Shown here piece after piece: positions 52,936 through 62,302 of a DNA stretch of 64,000 nucleotides (positions are counted from its first letter, which is position 1; each line of letters begins with the position of its first letter). Origin of the DNA: an uncultured Eubacteriales bacterium. GTDB taxonomy: Bacteria; Bacillota; Clostridia; Oscillospirales; CAG-272. The notes under the pieces were generated by a model. That model was not told where the DNA came from, made no database searches, and worked only from the letters and a program-made list of their open reading frames with translations. Location: the NCBI GenBank assembly GCA_949299535.1, contig CASGAQ010000005.1, positions 1 to 64,000 on the forward strand, read 5' to 3'. A program made the translations under genes and the position numbers.

Positions 52936-53754
52936 TCAAAGTTCGACCGTCTGCGAAGCGCCGATCTTTATATTCTCGTCGCCGCAAGAAACCCAAACAT
53001 CGGTATCGGTCGGATTATAGAGGATCTTACCGTTTGCAGACATACGAACGGACTTCATCGCATTGACATAGTCGTATATTTCCCCGTTCGTTGCAAACCA
53101 AACATCATGCTCAAGAGCCGAGAGCGTCTTGAGCGTTTCCTCAAATTCCTCCCATTTTACGGGCATATTGGCATTGTCAAATTCATAGCTGTGGCCCCAG
53201 ATATAAAGAAGTGCGCCGGCACGCCACGGAGCCTTCTCAACATTGTACACAAAACGTCTTACAACCTCTGCCGATTCGTTGTGATGAGTCGTGGGATTCC
53301 ATCTTGTAAAATCAGTCGGAAGCGCAAAGCCGTTTATCTGTGAAGCCGTCGTTCTGCCGTATACAAGTCCCGCAGTCTTCATAGCGGTAAGTGTATCATC
53401 GGAAAAAGTGCCGAACGGATATGCGAATCCCCGAATTATCTGTCCCCATGCAGGTTCCATTATCTCTCTGTCCTTTATCATCTCATCATACTGCTCTTTT
53501 ATAGCCATTTTTTCAAGATGAGGGTGAGAAAATGTATGCGCCGCTATCTCATGTCCCGCATATACTTCTTTTAGATTGCCGAGGTTTATGGGACTGTTCG
53601 GGTCGCTCAAGACCTTTGACATAAGGTTGAATGTGCATTTCATACCGTATTTGCGGAATAGTTCCGCCAGACGTATATCCTGTGCACCGCCGTCGTCATA
53701 ACTGAAAGTGCAGGCATATCTTTTGCCGTTCTGAAATCGGTCGAACAATATCAT
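52936..53754 (-). CDS. polysaccharide deacetylase family protein
   Basis: A 272-residue NodB-homology (CE4) protein. TFSYDD (residues 17-22) gives the catalytic and metal-binding aspartates, HTFSHPHL (about 73-80) the two metal histidines, and RGFAYPFGTF a third motif. There is no signal peptide, so it acts in the cytoplasm or on a soluble sugar, unlike secreted peptidoglycan deacetylases. A short beta-rich C-terminal domain follows. It has its own promoter and is monocistronic. Confidence 0.88.
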   Translation of the reverse strand: MILFDRFQNGKRYACTFSYDDGGAQDIRLAELFRKYGMKCTFNLMSKVLSDPNSPINLGNLKEVYAGHEIAAHTFSHPHLEKMAIKEQYDEMIKDREIMEPAWGQIIRGFAYPFGTFSDDTLTAMKTAGLVYGRTTASQINGFALPTDFTRWNPTTHHNESAEVVRRFVYNVEKAPWRAGALLYIWGHSYEFDNANMPVKWEEFEETLKTLSALEHDVWFATNGEIYDYVNAMKSVRMSANGKILYNPTDTDVWVSCGDENIKIGASQTVEL

Positions 53755-53793
53755 AGATAAAATCTCCTTTGTTGTTTTTTTGATTACAAATAC

Positions 53794-53821
53794 ATTCTAA
53801 CACAAATGCGGCGATTTGCAA
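53794..53821 (-). promoter_or_regulatory. promoter of the deacetylase gene
   Basis: TTGCAA (53821-53816), 16 bases, TAGAAT (53799-53794) on the minus strand. Confidence 0.65.
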
Positions 53822-53841
53822 TAAAAACTTGAAAAAATCGC

Positions 53842-53870
53842 TTTACAAATAATGATTTTTATATTATTAT
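53842..53870 (+). promoter_or_regulatory. promoter of galE
   Basis: TTTACA (53842-53847), 17 bases, TATTAT (53865-53870). Confidence 0.72.
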
Positions 53871-53954
53871 ATTTTTATATTCCAGTTAAAATAAACGGTC
53901 AGGCAACGTTCCAAAAAGCGTAGACCAAAATTCATATTTTCGGAGGTCAATGAC

Positions 53955-54971
53955 ATGAAAATATTACTCACAGGCGGCGCGGGATACATCGGCTCACACA
54001 CGGCGGTAGAGCTTATAAACGCCGGATTCGATATCGTGATATGCGATAACTTTTCAAACAGCAAACCCGAAGCCATCAAAAGAATAAAGAAGATAACGGG
54101 AAAGGAATTCCCCTTCTACGAAATAGACGTGGCAGACAAAGAAAAACTCGAAAAAGTATTCGCAGAAGAGGAAATCAGCACCGTCATCCATTTTGCCGGA
54201 TATAAGGCAGTAGGCGAATCCGTAGAAAAACCCGTCGAATATTACAGAAACAATATCGACTCGACTCTCTCGCTTCTCGAAACGATGAAAAAATACGGCG
54301 TCAAGAATTTCATATTCAGTTCCTCTGCAACGGTCTACGGCGCACCGGACGAAGTTCCGATAAAAGAAACAGCCGCAGTGGGCAGATGTACTAACCCTTA
54401 CGGCTGGACAAAATACATGATAGAGCGAATACTTGAAAGTGTTTGCATATCAGACAAAACGTTTTCCGTGGTTCTTCTCCGCTACTTTAACCCCGTCGGC
54501 GCTCATGAATCCGGACTTATCGGCGAGGATCCCAAGGGTATCCCCAACAACCTCATGCCCTATATCTCTCAGGTCGCTGTCGGCAAACTCAAGGAAGTCG
54601 GCGTATTCGGCAACGACTATCCCACGAAAGACGGCACGGGCGTGCGCGACTATATCCATGTAGTTGATCTTGCAAAAGGTCATGTAGCCGCTGTTAAATA
54701 CATCGAAAAGAACGACGGTCTTGAAGTATTCAATCTCGGCACAAGCGTAGGATACAGCGTTCTCGATATGATCCACGCTTTCGAAGAAGCAAACTCCATA
54801 AAGATCCCATTCCGCATAAAAGAACGCCGTCCCGGCGATATCGCAGAATGCTTCGCAGACGCCTCAAAAGCAAAGGAAAAACTCGGTTGGCAGGCTGAAC
54901 TCGGCGTTGTGGATATGTGCCGTGACACATGGAAATGGCAGAAAAACAATCCGAACGGTTACTCCGACTGA
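53955..54971 (+). CDS. galE: UDP-glucose 4-epimerase
   Basis: A 338-residue extended SDR enzyme interconverting UDP-glucose and UDP-galactose. NAD-binding GGAGYIGSHT (residues 7-16), the FSSSATVYG segment and the catalytic YGWTKYMIE are present, as is the C-terminal RRPGDIAECFAD. A GGAGGT site precedes the ATG. It is monocistronic, between its promoter and a terminator, not in a galactose operon, so it likely supplies sugar nucleotides for envelope polymers. Confidence 0.96.
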   Translation: MKILLTGGAGYIGSHTAVELINAGFDIVICDNFSNSKPEAIKRIKKITGKEFPFYEIDVADKEKLEKVFAEEEISTVIHFAGYKAVGESVEKPVEYYRNNIDSTLSLLETMKKYGVKNFIFSSSATVYGAPDEVPIKETAAVGRCTNPYGWTKYMIERILESVCISDKTFSVVLLRYFNPVGAHESGLIGEDPKGIPNNLMPYISQVAVGKLKEVGVFGNDYPTKDGTGVRDYIHVVDLAKGHVAAVKYIEKNDGLEVFNLGTSVGYSVLDMIHAFEEANSIKIPFRIKERRPGDIAECFADASKAKEKLGWQAELGVVDMCRDTWKWQKNNPNGYSD

Positions 54972-54982
54972 AAATAAAGCGC

Positions 54983-55015
54983 AAAAAAACAGGCATTTAC
55001 AATGCCTGTTTTTTT
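54983..55015. terminator. galE terminator, bidirectional
   Basis: AAAAAAACAGGCAT, five-base loop, ATGCCTGTTTTTTT. Confidence 0.9.
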
Positions 55016-55047
55016 GTTTTATAAGCAGAGCGATATGATTTCATTTC

Positions 55048-55986
55048 TCAGTTGAGCGCCGCTTTGAGAACTTCAACATTTTTCTTCATAAGATCGATAT
55101 ACCCCACTCCTGCTTCAAAATCGTCTTTGGAAACGTTATGGCAGGCATGAAAACACATCTTTTTCGCGCCGGTAGCCTCGCAAATAGTATCGGCTATCTT
55201 GCCATCGGAAAGTTCAAGATAAAATACGACGGGAATCTTATCTTCTTTGACCTTGTTGATAAGGCTTGCAACCGTCGCACCGCTTGGCTCAGTTTCGCTT
55301 GAGCAGCCCGGGAACGCGGAATGATATTCAAGTCCATATGCTTTGGCAAAATATATCAGCGGGAAACGATCGCCGAACACTATCTCATTCCGCTTTCCGT
55401 TCGCAACTGTCTGTTTGAAAGCTTCGTCAAGCGAACTGAGTTCCGCATTATATGAAGCGAGATTGGCTTTGTATGTTTCTTCATTTTCGCTGTCTACCTT
55501 GCAGAGCGCGTCGGCTATCTTTTCGCATATCAGCATTGCATTTCGCGGATTTGTCCATACATGTTCATCGTATTCTCCGGCGTGCTCATGGTCATGGTCG
55601 TGACCTTCTTCCATATAAAGCTCCTCGGTACAATCGATAAGCTTTATGACTATCATATCGGGATTGTCCGCGGAATCGAGTATCTCCTCCGCCCATACGT
55701 CGGATTCTCCGCCTACATATATGAAAATATCGCATTTGTTCACCGCGAGCATATCTTTCGGCGTCGGGTCATATGAATGGCTGTCCGCTCCGGGAGAAAT
55801 CAGCATATCCACGTCGGCGTTGTCTGCCGCGATGTTCCGCGCAAAATCGTACGAGGGAAATATGGTGGATACTATTTTTATATCCTTTTCCCCGCTGTCT
55901 CCGCCGCAGGAACATAGCGGCACGGCGCACAGCAATATCATTGCCGCGGATAATATCTTTGCAATAATTCCGGTATTTTTTTTCAT
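55048..55986 (-). CDS. metal ABC transporter substrate-binding lipoprotein (ZnuA/TroA type)
   Basis: A 312-residue exported lipoprotein: signal peptide with lipobox LCSC near residue 27, then the cluster 9 metal-binding fold. A histidine-rich loop (EEGHDHDHEHAGEYDEH, about residues 127-143) after SHSYDPTPKD suggests zinc, perhaps manganese. ATG at 55986 is chosen; its ribosome site is weak. No permease or ATPase gene adjoins it, so it is an orphan of its transporter within this window. Confidence 0.9.
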   Translation of the reverse strand: MKKNTGIIAKILSAAMILLCAVPLCSCGGDSGEKDIKIVSTIFPSYDFARNIAADNADVDMLISPGADSHSYDPTPKDMLAVNKCDIFIYVGGESDVWAEEILDSADNPDMIVIKLIDCTEELYMEEGHDHDHEHAGEYDEHVWTNPRNAMLICEKIADALCKVDSENEETYKANLASYNAELSSLDEAFKQTVANGKRNEIVFGDRFPLIYFAKAYGLEYHSAFPGCSSETEPSGATVASLINKVKEDKIPVVFYLELSDGKIADTICEATGAKKMCFHACHNVSKDDFEAGVGYIDLMKKNVEVLKAALN

Positions 55987-56109
55987 AGTAATACATATCA
56001 CTTTCGTTTTTTATTTGTCACTTTTAATATAATAACATATTTTGCGGCTTTTTCAATAAAGATAATAAAAATAAAATTTCCAAGCGCGCATTTTATCGAA
56101 AAAAAGCGG

Positions 56110-56138
56110 TTTACTTTTTTGCTTCTATGTGATATACT
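56110..56138 (+). promoter_or_regulatory. sigma-A promoter of the UPF0237-UPF0210 operon
   Basis: TTTACT (56110-56115), 17 bases, TATACT (56133-56138). Confidence 0.78.
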
Positions 56139-56211
56139 GATTTTGATATTGAATACAATAAATATTGAACAAAAACATTAAATCAACTATTAACGCGGAG
56201 GTTCTAAAAAT

Positions 56212-56481
56212 ATGAAAGCAGTTATTTCCGTAACAGGCAAAGACGGTGTCGGCATCGTTGCAAAAGTAAGCGCAAAATGCGCGCAGTACGGAGCAAATAT
56301 CGTTGATATTTCCCAGACTGTTCTCGACGGATATTTTGTAATGATAATGATAACCGATGTGAGCGCACTCAGCGTTCAGTTCGGCGACTTTGTAGACGCA
56401 ATGGCAAACTTCGGCAAAGAAAGCGGACTTCAGGTAAGCACGATGCACGAAGATATCTTCAACTCCATGCATAAAATCTGA
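56212..56481 (+). CDS. ACT domain protein, UPF0237 family
   Basis: An 89-residue single ACT domain starting MKAVISVTGKDGVGIVAKVS. ACT domains bind amino acids or other small ligands. This family is routinely encoded next to a UPF0210 protein, as here with an 18-bp gap, which suggests a joint regulated enzyme or sensor. CGGAGG lies before the ATG. Confidence 0.93.
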   Translation: MKAVISVTGKDGVGIVAKVSAKCAQYGANIVDISQTVLDGYFVMIMITDVSALSVQFGDFVDAMANFGKESGLQVSTMHEDIFNSMHKI

Positions 56482-56499
56482 TTGAACCGAGGTAACATA

Positions 56500-57864
56500 A
56501 TGTCTATTTTAACCACAAACGATATACGCGAAACGATCAACATGATCCAAAACGAAAATCTTGACGTTCGTACCATAACGATGGGCATCTCGCTCTACGA
56601 CTGCGTTTCCGACGATATCGACAGACTTTGCGACAACATCTACGACAAGATAACTCACAAAGCTGAAAATCTCGTCAAAACAGGCGAAAGCATAAGCAAA
56701 AAATACGGTATCCCGATAGTAAACAAGCGCGTTTCCGTAACGCCTATCGCTCTTATAGGCGGCAAAGCCGACAGCGACGGCTATGTAAAGATAGCAAAAA
56801 CTCTTGACAGAGCCGCAAAAACACTCGGCATAAACTTTATAGGCGGTTTTTCCGCACTCGTCCAGAAAGGTATGTCCAACGGCAGCGAACAGCTTATAAA
56901 AGCTATCCCCCAGGCTCTCACAGAAACAGATTTTCTCTGCTCATCTCTCAATGTAGCTTCCACAAAAGCAGGTATCAACATGGACGCTATATATATGGCA
57001 GGTAAAGCCATTAAGGAGATGGCTTACCTGACCAAGGACAAAAACTCCATCGGCTGTGCGAAATTTGTCGTATTTGCAAACGCGCCAGAAGATAACCCGT
57101 TCATGGCAGGCGCGTTCCACGGCATAGGCGAACCCGAATGTGTCATCAACGTCGGCGTTTCCGGTCCCGGAGTCGTTGCCGCCGCCATCAAGCGCGCAGG
57201 AAACTGCGATTTCGGTACACTTGCCGACATCATCAAGAAAACAGCATATAAGATAACAAGCGTAGGTCAGCTCGTAGCAACAGACGCGGCTAAAGCGCTC
57301 AACACGCCTTTCGGTATCGTCGACCTCTCTCTTGCTCCCACTCCCGCCATCGGCGACTCTGTTGCACGCATACTTGAGAATATGGGGCTTGAGCGCTGCG
57401 GCACTCACGGCACGACAGCAGCTTTGGCAATGCTCAACGACGCTGTCAAAAAAGGCGGCGTAATGGCAAGCTCCTCCGTCGGCGGACTTTCCGGTGCTTT
57501 CATACCGGTATCCGAAGACGAAGGTATGATCGAAGCTGCCGAATGCGGCGCTCTCACGCTCACCAAACTCGAAGCTATGACAGCTGTATGCTCGGTAGGA
57601 CTTGATATGATAGCGATTCCCGGCGATACGCCGACAGAAACGATATGCGGTATCATCGCAGACGAAATAGCAATAGGCGTTGTAAACACAAAAACAACTG
57701 CGGCTCGTCTTATACCCGCATACGGCAAAAAGGTCGGAGACAGCATAGACTTCGGCGGACTTCTCGGCACGGCTCCCATCATGGACATAAGCAAATACTC
57801 ATGCAAAGATTTCATTCTTCGCGGCGGTCATATTCCCGCGCCCATGCACAGTCTTAAAAACTAA
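56500..57864 (+). CDS. UPF0210 (DUF711/PFL-like) family protein
   Basis: A 454-residue protein of the UPF0210 family, with a pyruvate formate-lyase-like fold but no demonstrated activity; there is no glycyl-radical motif. The start [19 protein letters not shown] has GAGG before it; an in-frame ATG six codons earlier overlaps the end of the ACT gene. [20 protein letters not shown] and [16 protein letters not shown] are recognisable family segments. It is cotranscribed with the ACT gene and probably the amidase. Confidence 0.92.
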   Translation: MSILTTNDIRETINMIQNENLDVRTITMGISLYDCVSDDIDRLCDNIYDKITHKAENLVKTGESISKKYGIPIVNKRVSVTPIALIGGKADSDGYVKIAKTLDRAAKTLGINFIGGFSALVQKGMSNGSEQLIKAIPQALTETDFLCSSLNVASTKAGINMDAIYMAGKAIKEMAYLTKDKNSIGCAKFVVFANAPEDNPFMAGAFHGIGEPECVINVGVSGPGVVAAAIKRAGNCDFGTLADIIKKTAYKITSVGQLVATDAAKALNTPFGIVDLSLAPTPAIGDSVARILENMGLERCGTHGTTAALAMLNDAVKKGGVMASSSVGGLSGAFIPVSEDEGMIEAAECGALTLTKLEAMTAVCSVGLDMIAIPGDTPTETICGIIADEIAIGVVNTKTTAARLIPAYGKKVGDSIDFGGLLGTAPIMDISKYSCKDFILRGGHIPAPMHSLKN

Positions 57865-57885
57865 CATACAAAATCAAGAGGAAAA

Positions 57886-58926
57886 ATGAGCAACAATAAC
57901 AAAGACAATCTTGGCAAAGACGTCGAAGACAGATTCGCCACTCTCGACATCGACGGCATAAACGATATTTATTATCAGCAAAATGAACCGTCGAAAAAGA
58001 AGCCTGAAAAGAAGCCTGAAAAGAAGCCTAAAAAGTTCCCCGGCAGCAATCCTGATTTTATAAAGATCTTGGTACTCGTCCTTACGGTGATCGTCGTCAT
58101 AATGGCTATATATACCGCAATTGTCGGCATTTTAGGTTCCGGTTTCGAACGGCAGACGACCGGTTCTTCCTCTGTCTTGACCGGAGTTACGGTAACGAGC
58201 ACAACCATAACAGCTGAGTCGATAGTTAATGTTAGCTCACAAACAACGAAATTGCCGGAGATAACGACAGATAGAACGACAGAGATAACAACACAAGCCA
58301 CAACAAGAGATCCAATCTACAATCCTGAGTATGAAAACGCAGTCATATTCATCGATGCGGGACACGGCGGATCGGATCCCGGTTCGCTTGACTCCAGCAA
58401 AAAATATTACGAATCACATATAAACCTCGATGTTGCGCTTTTGGTTCAGAAAGAGCTTGAAAAACGAGGTCTCACCGTCATCATGTCGCGTACCTCAGAC
58501 GTAAGCGTGGAACTTGAAAGTCGCGCCGCACAGGCAAAAAAAGCAGGAGCCGATATGCTGGTATCGATCCACTGCAACTCTGCAGTGCCGGCGGCATACG
58601 GAACCAGAATATACTATACTGCCCGGAGCGTTACATATAACAAAACAAAGTTTGCCGCATATTTTGAGAAATCATTTGAAAAGATGGCAAAATCGTTCTC
58701 GGATATGAGGAAAGATGTTTTCGTACGTTCAGACGTAGAAGAGACAGGCGGAAAACTTGCCGTTCTCTGCAATACGAATATGCCGTCCGTTCTTATAGAG
58801 CTGGGCTTTATAACAAATGAAAACGATCTTAAATTGCTGTTGAACGATAATTGGCAGCAAAGCGCTGCGAAATCTATCGCCGACGCCATAGAAAATGCTT
58901 ACAACGCAGGTTTCTATGTAAAATGA
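57886..58926 (+). CDS. membrane-anchored N-acetylmuramoyl-L-alanine amidase
   Basis: A 346-residue peptidoglycan hydrolase. The cytoplasmic N-terminus has three tandem KKPE repeats (about residues 38-50), a membrane helix spans ~58-85, and a Thr/Ser-rich linker leads to an Amidase_3 domain. Zinc ligands and catalytic Glu are visible: IDAGHGGSDPG, ESHINLDVA, SIHCNSA and VLIELGFITN. A GAGGAA site precedes the ATG. It is 21 bp from the UPF0210 gene and ends at a terminator. Probable role: wall turnover or cell separation. Confidence 0.94.
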   Translation: MSNNNKDNLGKDVEDRFATLDIDGINDIYYQQNEPSKKKPEKKPEKKPKKFPGSNPDFIKILVLVLTVIVVIMAIYTAIVGILGSGFERQTTGSSSVLTGVTVTSTTITAESIVNVSSQTTKLPEITTDRTTEITTQATTRDPIYNPEYENAVIFIDAGHGGSDPGSLDSSKKYYESHINLDVALLVQKELEKRGLTVIMSRTSDVSVELESRAAQAKKAGADMLVSIHCNSAVPAAYGTRIYYTARSVTYNKTKFAAYFEKSFEKMAKSFSDMRKDVFVRSDVEETGGKLAVLCNTNMPSVLIELGFITNENDLKLLLNDNWQQSAAKSIADAIENAYNAGFYVK

Positions 58927-58971
58927 TCCGACACTGAGCTTCGGCGTTCCATCATATACGACGTTATGAAA

Positions 58972-59016
58972 AAAGCGTATACCGCAGAGCAGAAACTGCG
59001 GTATACGCTTTATTTT
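58972..59016. terminator. amidase/dut bidirectional terminator
   Basis: AAAGCGTATACCGCAG pairs with CTGCGGTATACGCTTT around an eight-base loop, then ATTTT. Confidence 0.88.
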
Positions 59017-59032
59017 AAATCTAAAAGAAAAA

Positions 59033-59479
59033 TCATTTTTTTCCGGTAGAGCCGAAGCCTCCCTCTCCGCGGGCAGTATCGGAAAGAGATTGGCTTTCGG
59101 CAAAATCCGCAGTGAAATACGGTGCGAAAACCATCTGTGCGACTCTCTCTCCGTTTTCTATAACGACGTCGTCGCAGCCGTGATTGTGAAGACATACGAT
59201 TATTTCTCCGCGGTAATCGGAATCTATAACCCCTACTTTGTTCGCAGGCGCGACGCCTCTCTTGCAAGCCATACCGCTTCGTGCATAGATAAGACCGACA
59301 ACGCCCTCAGGTATCTCAAGAGACAGTCCGGTGTGAACAAACGCGCTTTCGCCGGCGGGAATCGTCATTTTCTCGCTGCAGAGCGCATAAATGTCTGCTC
59401 CTGCGGAATACTTGGAACCGTATGTCGGCACTTTGGCATTTTCATCAAGCTTTTTAAATAAAACATTTATCTTTTTCAT
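59033..59479 (-). CDS. dut: dUTP diphosphatase
   Basis: A 148-residue trimeric dUTPase cleaving dUTP to dUMP and pyrophosphate. All five motifs appear: AGADIYA (1), ARSGMA (2), GVIDSDYRGE (3), RVAQMVF (4) and RGEGGFGSTG (5). The ATG at 59479 has GGAG nine bases upstream; a longer in-frame reading is rejected. Monocistronic. Confidence 0.97.
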   Translation of the reverse strand: MKKINVLFKKLDENAKVPTYGSKYSAGADIYALCSEKMTIPAGESAFVHTGLSLEIPEGVVGLIYARSGMACKRGVAPANKVGVIDSDYRGEIIVCLHNHGCDDVVIENGERVAQMVFAPYFTADFAESQSLSDTARGEGGFGSTGKK

Positions 59480-59528
59480 AACTAAAACTCCGAAAAAACT
59501 TACATAATAATAAGATAATATATTTTTA

Positions 59529-59557
59529 ATCTTACCATGCAGACGTAAAAAAATCAA
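59529..59557 (-). promoter_or_regulatory. promoter of dut
   Basis: TTGATT (59557-59552), 17 bases, TAAGAT (59534-59529) on the minus strand. Confidence 0.68.
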
Positions 59558-59583
59558 CCCCGTACAACAAAAGGAGAGCCGTT

Positions 59584-60711
59584 TTGAAAAAAATCATATC
59601 TGCTATTATCTTAGCATTATTTTCGATATCATTACCCTCATTTCCGAGTGTTCATGCTTCGCAAAGCAATGAAAAATTGTATATCGCCTTCGGAGATTCC
59701 ATATCGGCAGGCTACGGCATAGAGAGCAAAGAGCTGACATATCCGGCAATTATTGCAGAAAAATATGCCCTGTCGCTCAATAATCTCGCCGAAAACGGAG
59801 CCACGAGCGCCGATATGCTGATAACCATTGCAAATACGCCGGAAATAAAAAATGCAGAACTTATAACAATATCAGTCGGTGGAAACGACCTTATCGAAAA
59901 CAGAAATATTTTCCTCGCTTATTCGCTTCGTGAAAATCTATGTCAAGCAGGATTTACGCAAAAAAAAGCAGAAAGTCTTATAAAAAGCGTCGAGCTTCCG
60001 GGACTTTTCAACGGTACGAGCATAAATTTCGACACGATAGAAGCGGACATGGAGAGAGTATTCACGAATTTGAATGAAAATCTGTCAAATTCTATAAAGC
60101 TTATAAGAAGCCTGTCCGAGAATAGTGTAATAATACTGCAAACGCTTTACAATCCGTATCTTAACAATCCCGAATATAATATTTTCGGCTTTGACGTTGG
60201 CGTGCTCATAGATGATTATATAGACAGCATAAACTCCGTATATTATGCTTTGCAGGCTGACGCGGACATGAATATTCTTATTGCAGACGTGGCAAGCGGC
60301 ATGAACGGTAACAGCGAGTATTTCTACACCTCTTGGGATTTCCACCCGACGAAAGCAGGTCATGCTTATATCGCAAAAATAGTAGGCGACGTTTACGGAC
60401 AAGCCGCTCAAACCTCCGCTTCGCCGCAGACGGAGCAGACGACCGATACTGTGCAAATTCAGACAACGGAACTGACCGGTCAAACAGAACAAACGAACAG
60501 TACAGAGCATAAGACGTCTTCGCCGCAAACCGTCATAAACTCATCAGAGGTCACACAGTATAAAGATACAACCATGACGAGCGGGCAAACGGAAGAAGAA
60601 ACTCCGAATACCGAACCACGGCTTTCGCTCCCCGTAATTCTAACTTTCTCTGCGGTATCGGCTGTAATATTGTCCGTCTGCATTTTAATAGCGATAAAAC
60701 GAAAAAAATAA
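59584..60711 (+). CDS. secreted, membrane-anchored SGNH/GDSL hydrolase
   Basis: A 375-residue exported hydrolase with a TTG start seven bases after GGAG. A signal peptide (about residues 1-25, cut near VHASQ) precedes an SGNH domain: block I GDSISAGYG, block III GGND, block V DFHPTKAGH. A ~60-residue linker rich in Thr, Gln and Ser follows, then one C-terminal membrane helix (about 350-371) and KRKK. The anchor is a membrane helix, not an LPxTG motif. Substrates are probably acyl or acetyl esters of wall or dietary glycans; this is inference. No other gene shares its transcript. Confidence 0.88.
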   Translation: MKKIISAIILALFSISLPSFPSVHASQSNEKLYIAFGDSISAGYGIESKELTYPAIIAEKYALSLNNLAENGATSADMLITIANTPEIKNAELITISVGGNDLIENRNIFLAYSLRENLCQAGFTQKKAESLIKSVELPGLFNGTSINFDTIEADMERVFTNLNENLSNSIKLIRSLSENSVIILQTLYNPYLNNPEYNIFGFDVGVLIDDYIDSINSVYYALQADADMNILIADVASGMNGNSEYFYTSWDFHPTKAGHAYIAKIVGDVYGQAAQTSASPQTEQTTDTVQIQTTELTGQTEQTNSTEHKTSSPQTVINSSEVTQYKDTTMTSGQTEEETPNTEPRLSLPVILTFSAVSAVILSVCILIAIKRKK

Positions 60712-60758
60712 AAGAAGAGCGCACGCTCTGCTATGCATCTTTAGCGGAGAAAACACGA

Positions 60759-60792
60759 ACACCACCAAGGATTTTTCTTTGGTGGTGTTTTC
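60759..60792 (+). terminator. terminator of the SGNH gene
   Basis: ACACCACCAA pairs with TTGGTGGTGT, followed by TTTCT. Confidence 0.85.
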
Positions 60793-60810
60793 TATCGGTG
60801 GGAATATGCG

Positions 60811-60948
60811 AAAGGCTCCCTCCGGGAGGGAGCTGTCGCCGCAGGCGACTGAGGGAGAGCGCGTGACAATAAAATTCGCGTAAGCTGAAAGTCACGCGGG
60901 CTCCTTCCACCACTTCGTGGTCCCCCTTCCTCCCGGAGGAAGGCTTTT
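60811..60948. repeat. MITE-like element with imperfect terminal inverted repeats
   Basis: The left end AAAGGCTCCCTCCGGGAGGG and the inverted right end AAAAGCCTTCCTCCGGGAGG match at most positions. Inside are a CGCGTGAC/GTCACGCG stem and a CACTTCGTGG hairpin. Its GC content is well above that of the flanking genes. I recall similar GGCTCCCTCCGGGAGGGAGC units in gut Clostridia. Confidence 0.6.
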
Positions 60949-61100
60949 GCGAGTCATTTCTCTGCGTATAGTGGGTTCGGGCTTCTGCCCGATATTGTCC
61001 CAGCGTGAGCGCAGGGACGGTGCGAGACGGGCGCCGCCAAATGGCGGTGGACATCCACGCGCTATGCTTGCCCCAGACGCGAGCGTCGGGAAAGCAGAAA
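60949..61100. repeat. GC-rich run of small hairpins
   Basis: CGGGCTTCTGCCCG, GTCCC...GGGAC, CCGCCAAATGGCGG and GACGCGAGCGTC follow one another without a reading frame. With the preceding element they form ~290 bp of foreign-looking repeats. Bases 61101-61210 show nothing. Confidence 0.5.
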
Positions 61101-61210
61101 ATCTATTTATATATAGAGAGGTGAAACGATATTCTCGTTCCGCATATCCTCTTTCCAACCAAAGAGTGATTTTGGTTGGAATTGTATTTGCAAAGTCGCT
61201 GACGAGTCGC

Positions 61211-61239
61211 TTTACCTTTTGTCACAAATATGCTATAAT
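61211..61239 (+). promoter_or_regulatory. promoter of the XRE regulator
   Basis: TTTACC (61211-61216), 17 bases, TATAAT (61234-61239) with TG one base upstream (extended -10). Confidence 0.78.
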
Positions 61240-61269
61240 ATAATCATCCAAGAGAAGGAGGACGATTGT

Positions 61270-62136
61270 ATGTCAATGGGAAAGAATATTGCTTATTTCA
61301 GAAAGAGCAAAAGATATACACAAGAAGAGTTAGGGCAGAAGATCGGAGTGACCAATCAAGCAGTATCAAAATGGGAGTTAGAAACCTCTATGCCTGATAT
61401 CATGATTCTTCCTCAAATTGCAAATGCACTTGATGTCACCTTGGATGATTTATTTGCAGAACGGATAGTTCAAACCTCAACACCACAATCCCATGTTTTC
61501 AATGAAAACGCTGTTCACAACTTTCCGAAAGCAGCACAAGCCATGATCATTGATTCCTTGTGTCATCAAACAAATTTAGTGAATTGCAATTCTTGGGACT
61601 TTTTGAAAGCAGAACAGAATCCCTCCACGAAAAAGTACGATCAAATACGGCAGTTTTACACGATGTGTTGTTTATCTGACACCGCAGGAGCTGCATTCGT
61701 GTCTAATACTCTCACGATGATCGACTCCGGTATTAAGCCAACAGATATCGGTTCAATGTTTGATAAGCCTGAAGTAGCCTCTGGCATTAAAAAGCTATCG
61801 GATCCAAATGTGAGACAGGTGCTTTCTCATATTTGTAATGATTATTTTCAGAGCACAACACCGTTTGACCATAAGAATCCCGATTATTTTACGATAGAAA
61901 TCCGACCGAATGAACTTTCTCGTCATCTTGGAATCTCCAGTGACAATATACTGGAAGCTTTGGAAAAACTGATATCCCTGCACATCGTAGAATTAGAAAC
62001 AAATAACGGTACGCGCTATCTGCTTCACAAAATCAAAGCAATCGAGGCTGCAGTAACTTTCCGATTGATTGAAAGACTCATTCATAATGAAGCTGGCTTT
62101 GGTTGTGGTGAGTTTTTTGCACTGACACAATATTAA
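61270..62136 (+). CDS. XRE family transcriptional regulator
   Basis: A 288-residue protein. An N-terminal Xre/Cro helix-turn-helix (residues ~5-60; YTQEELGQKIGVTNQAVSKWE) is joined to a ~220-residue region containing a helical part (SFDKPEVASGIKKLSD-like) and a C-terminal winged-helix-like part (LSRHLGISSDNILEALEKL). GAAGGAGG lies eight bases before the ATG. Codons are more AT-rich than those of the neighbours, and GC-rich repeats lie upstream, so it was probably acquired. Target genes are unknown. Confidence 0.88.
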   Translation: MSMGKNIAYFRKSKRYTQEELGQKIGVTNQAVSKWELETSMPDIMILPQIANALDVTLDDLFAERIVQTSTPQSHVFNENAVHNFPKAAQAMIIDSLCHQTNLVNCNSWDFLKAEQNPSTKKYDQIRQFYTMCCLSDTAGAAFVSNTLTMIDSGIKPTDIGSMFDKPEVASGIKKLSDPNVRQVLSHICNDYFQSTTPFDHKNPDYFTIEIRPNELSRHLGISSDNILEALEKLISLHIVELETNNGTRYLLHKIKAIEAAVTFRLIERLIHNEAGFGCGEFFALTQY

Positions 62137-62155
62137 ATGGTTTTCTACAATCCTC

Positions 62156-62180
62156 GCCCCGCCACGCGCGGGGCTTTTCT
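62156..62180 (+). terminator. terminator of the XRE gene
   Basis: GCCCCGC, CACGC, GCGGGGC followed by TTTTCTTT. Confidence 0.85.
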
Positions 62181-62302
62181 TTGCTTTCAGCATATAAAAA
62201 AGCCACCACGAAAATCATAGTGACTGATTTCATTTTACCGCTAACTGTGCACGCCGTCTTCTTTTGTTTTTTGTTTCTTATCATTACTATAACCGTACGA
62301 TA

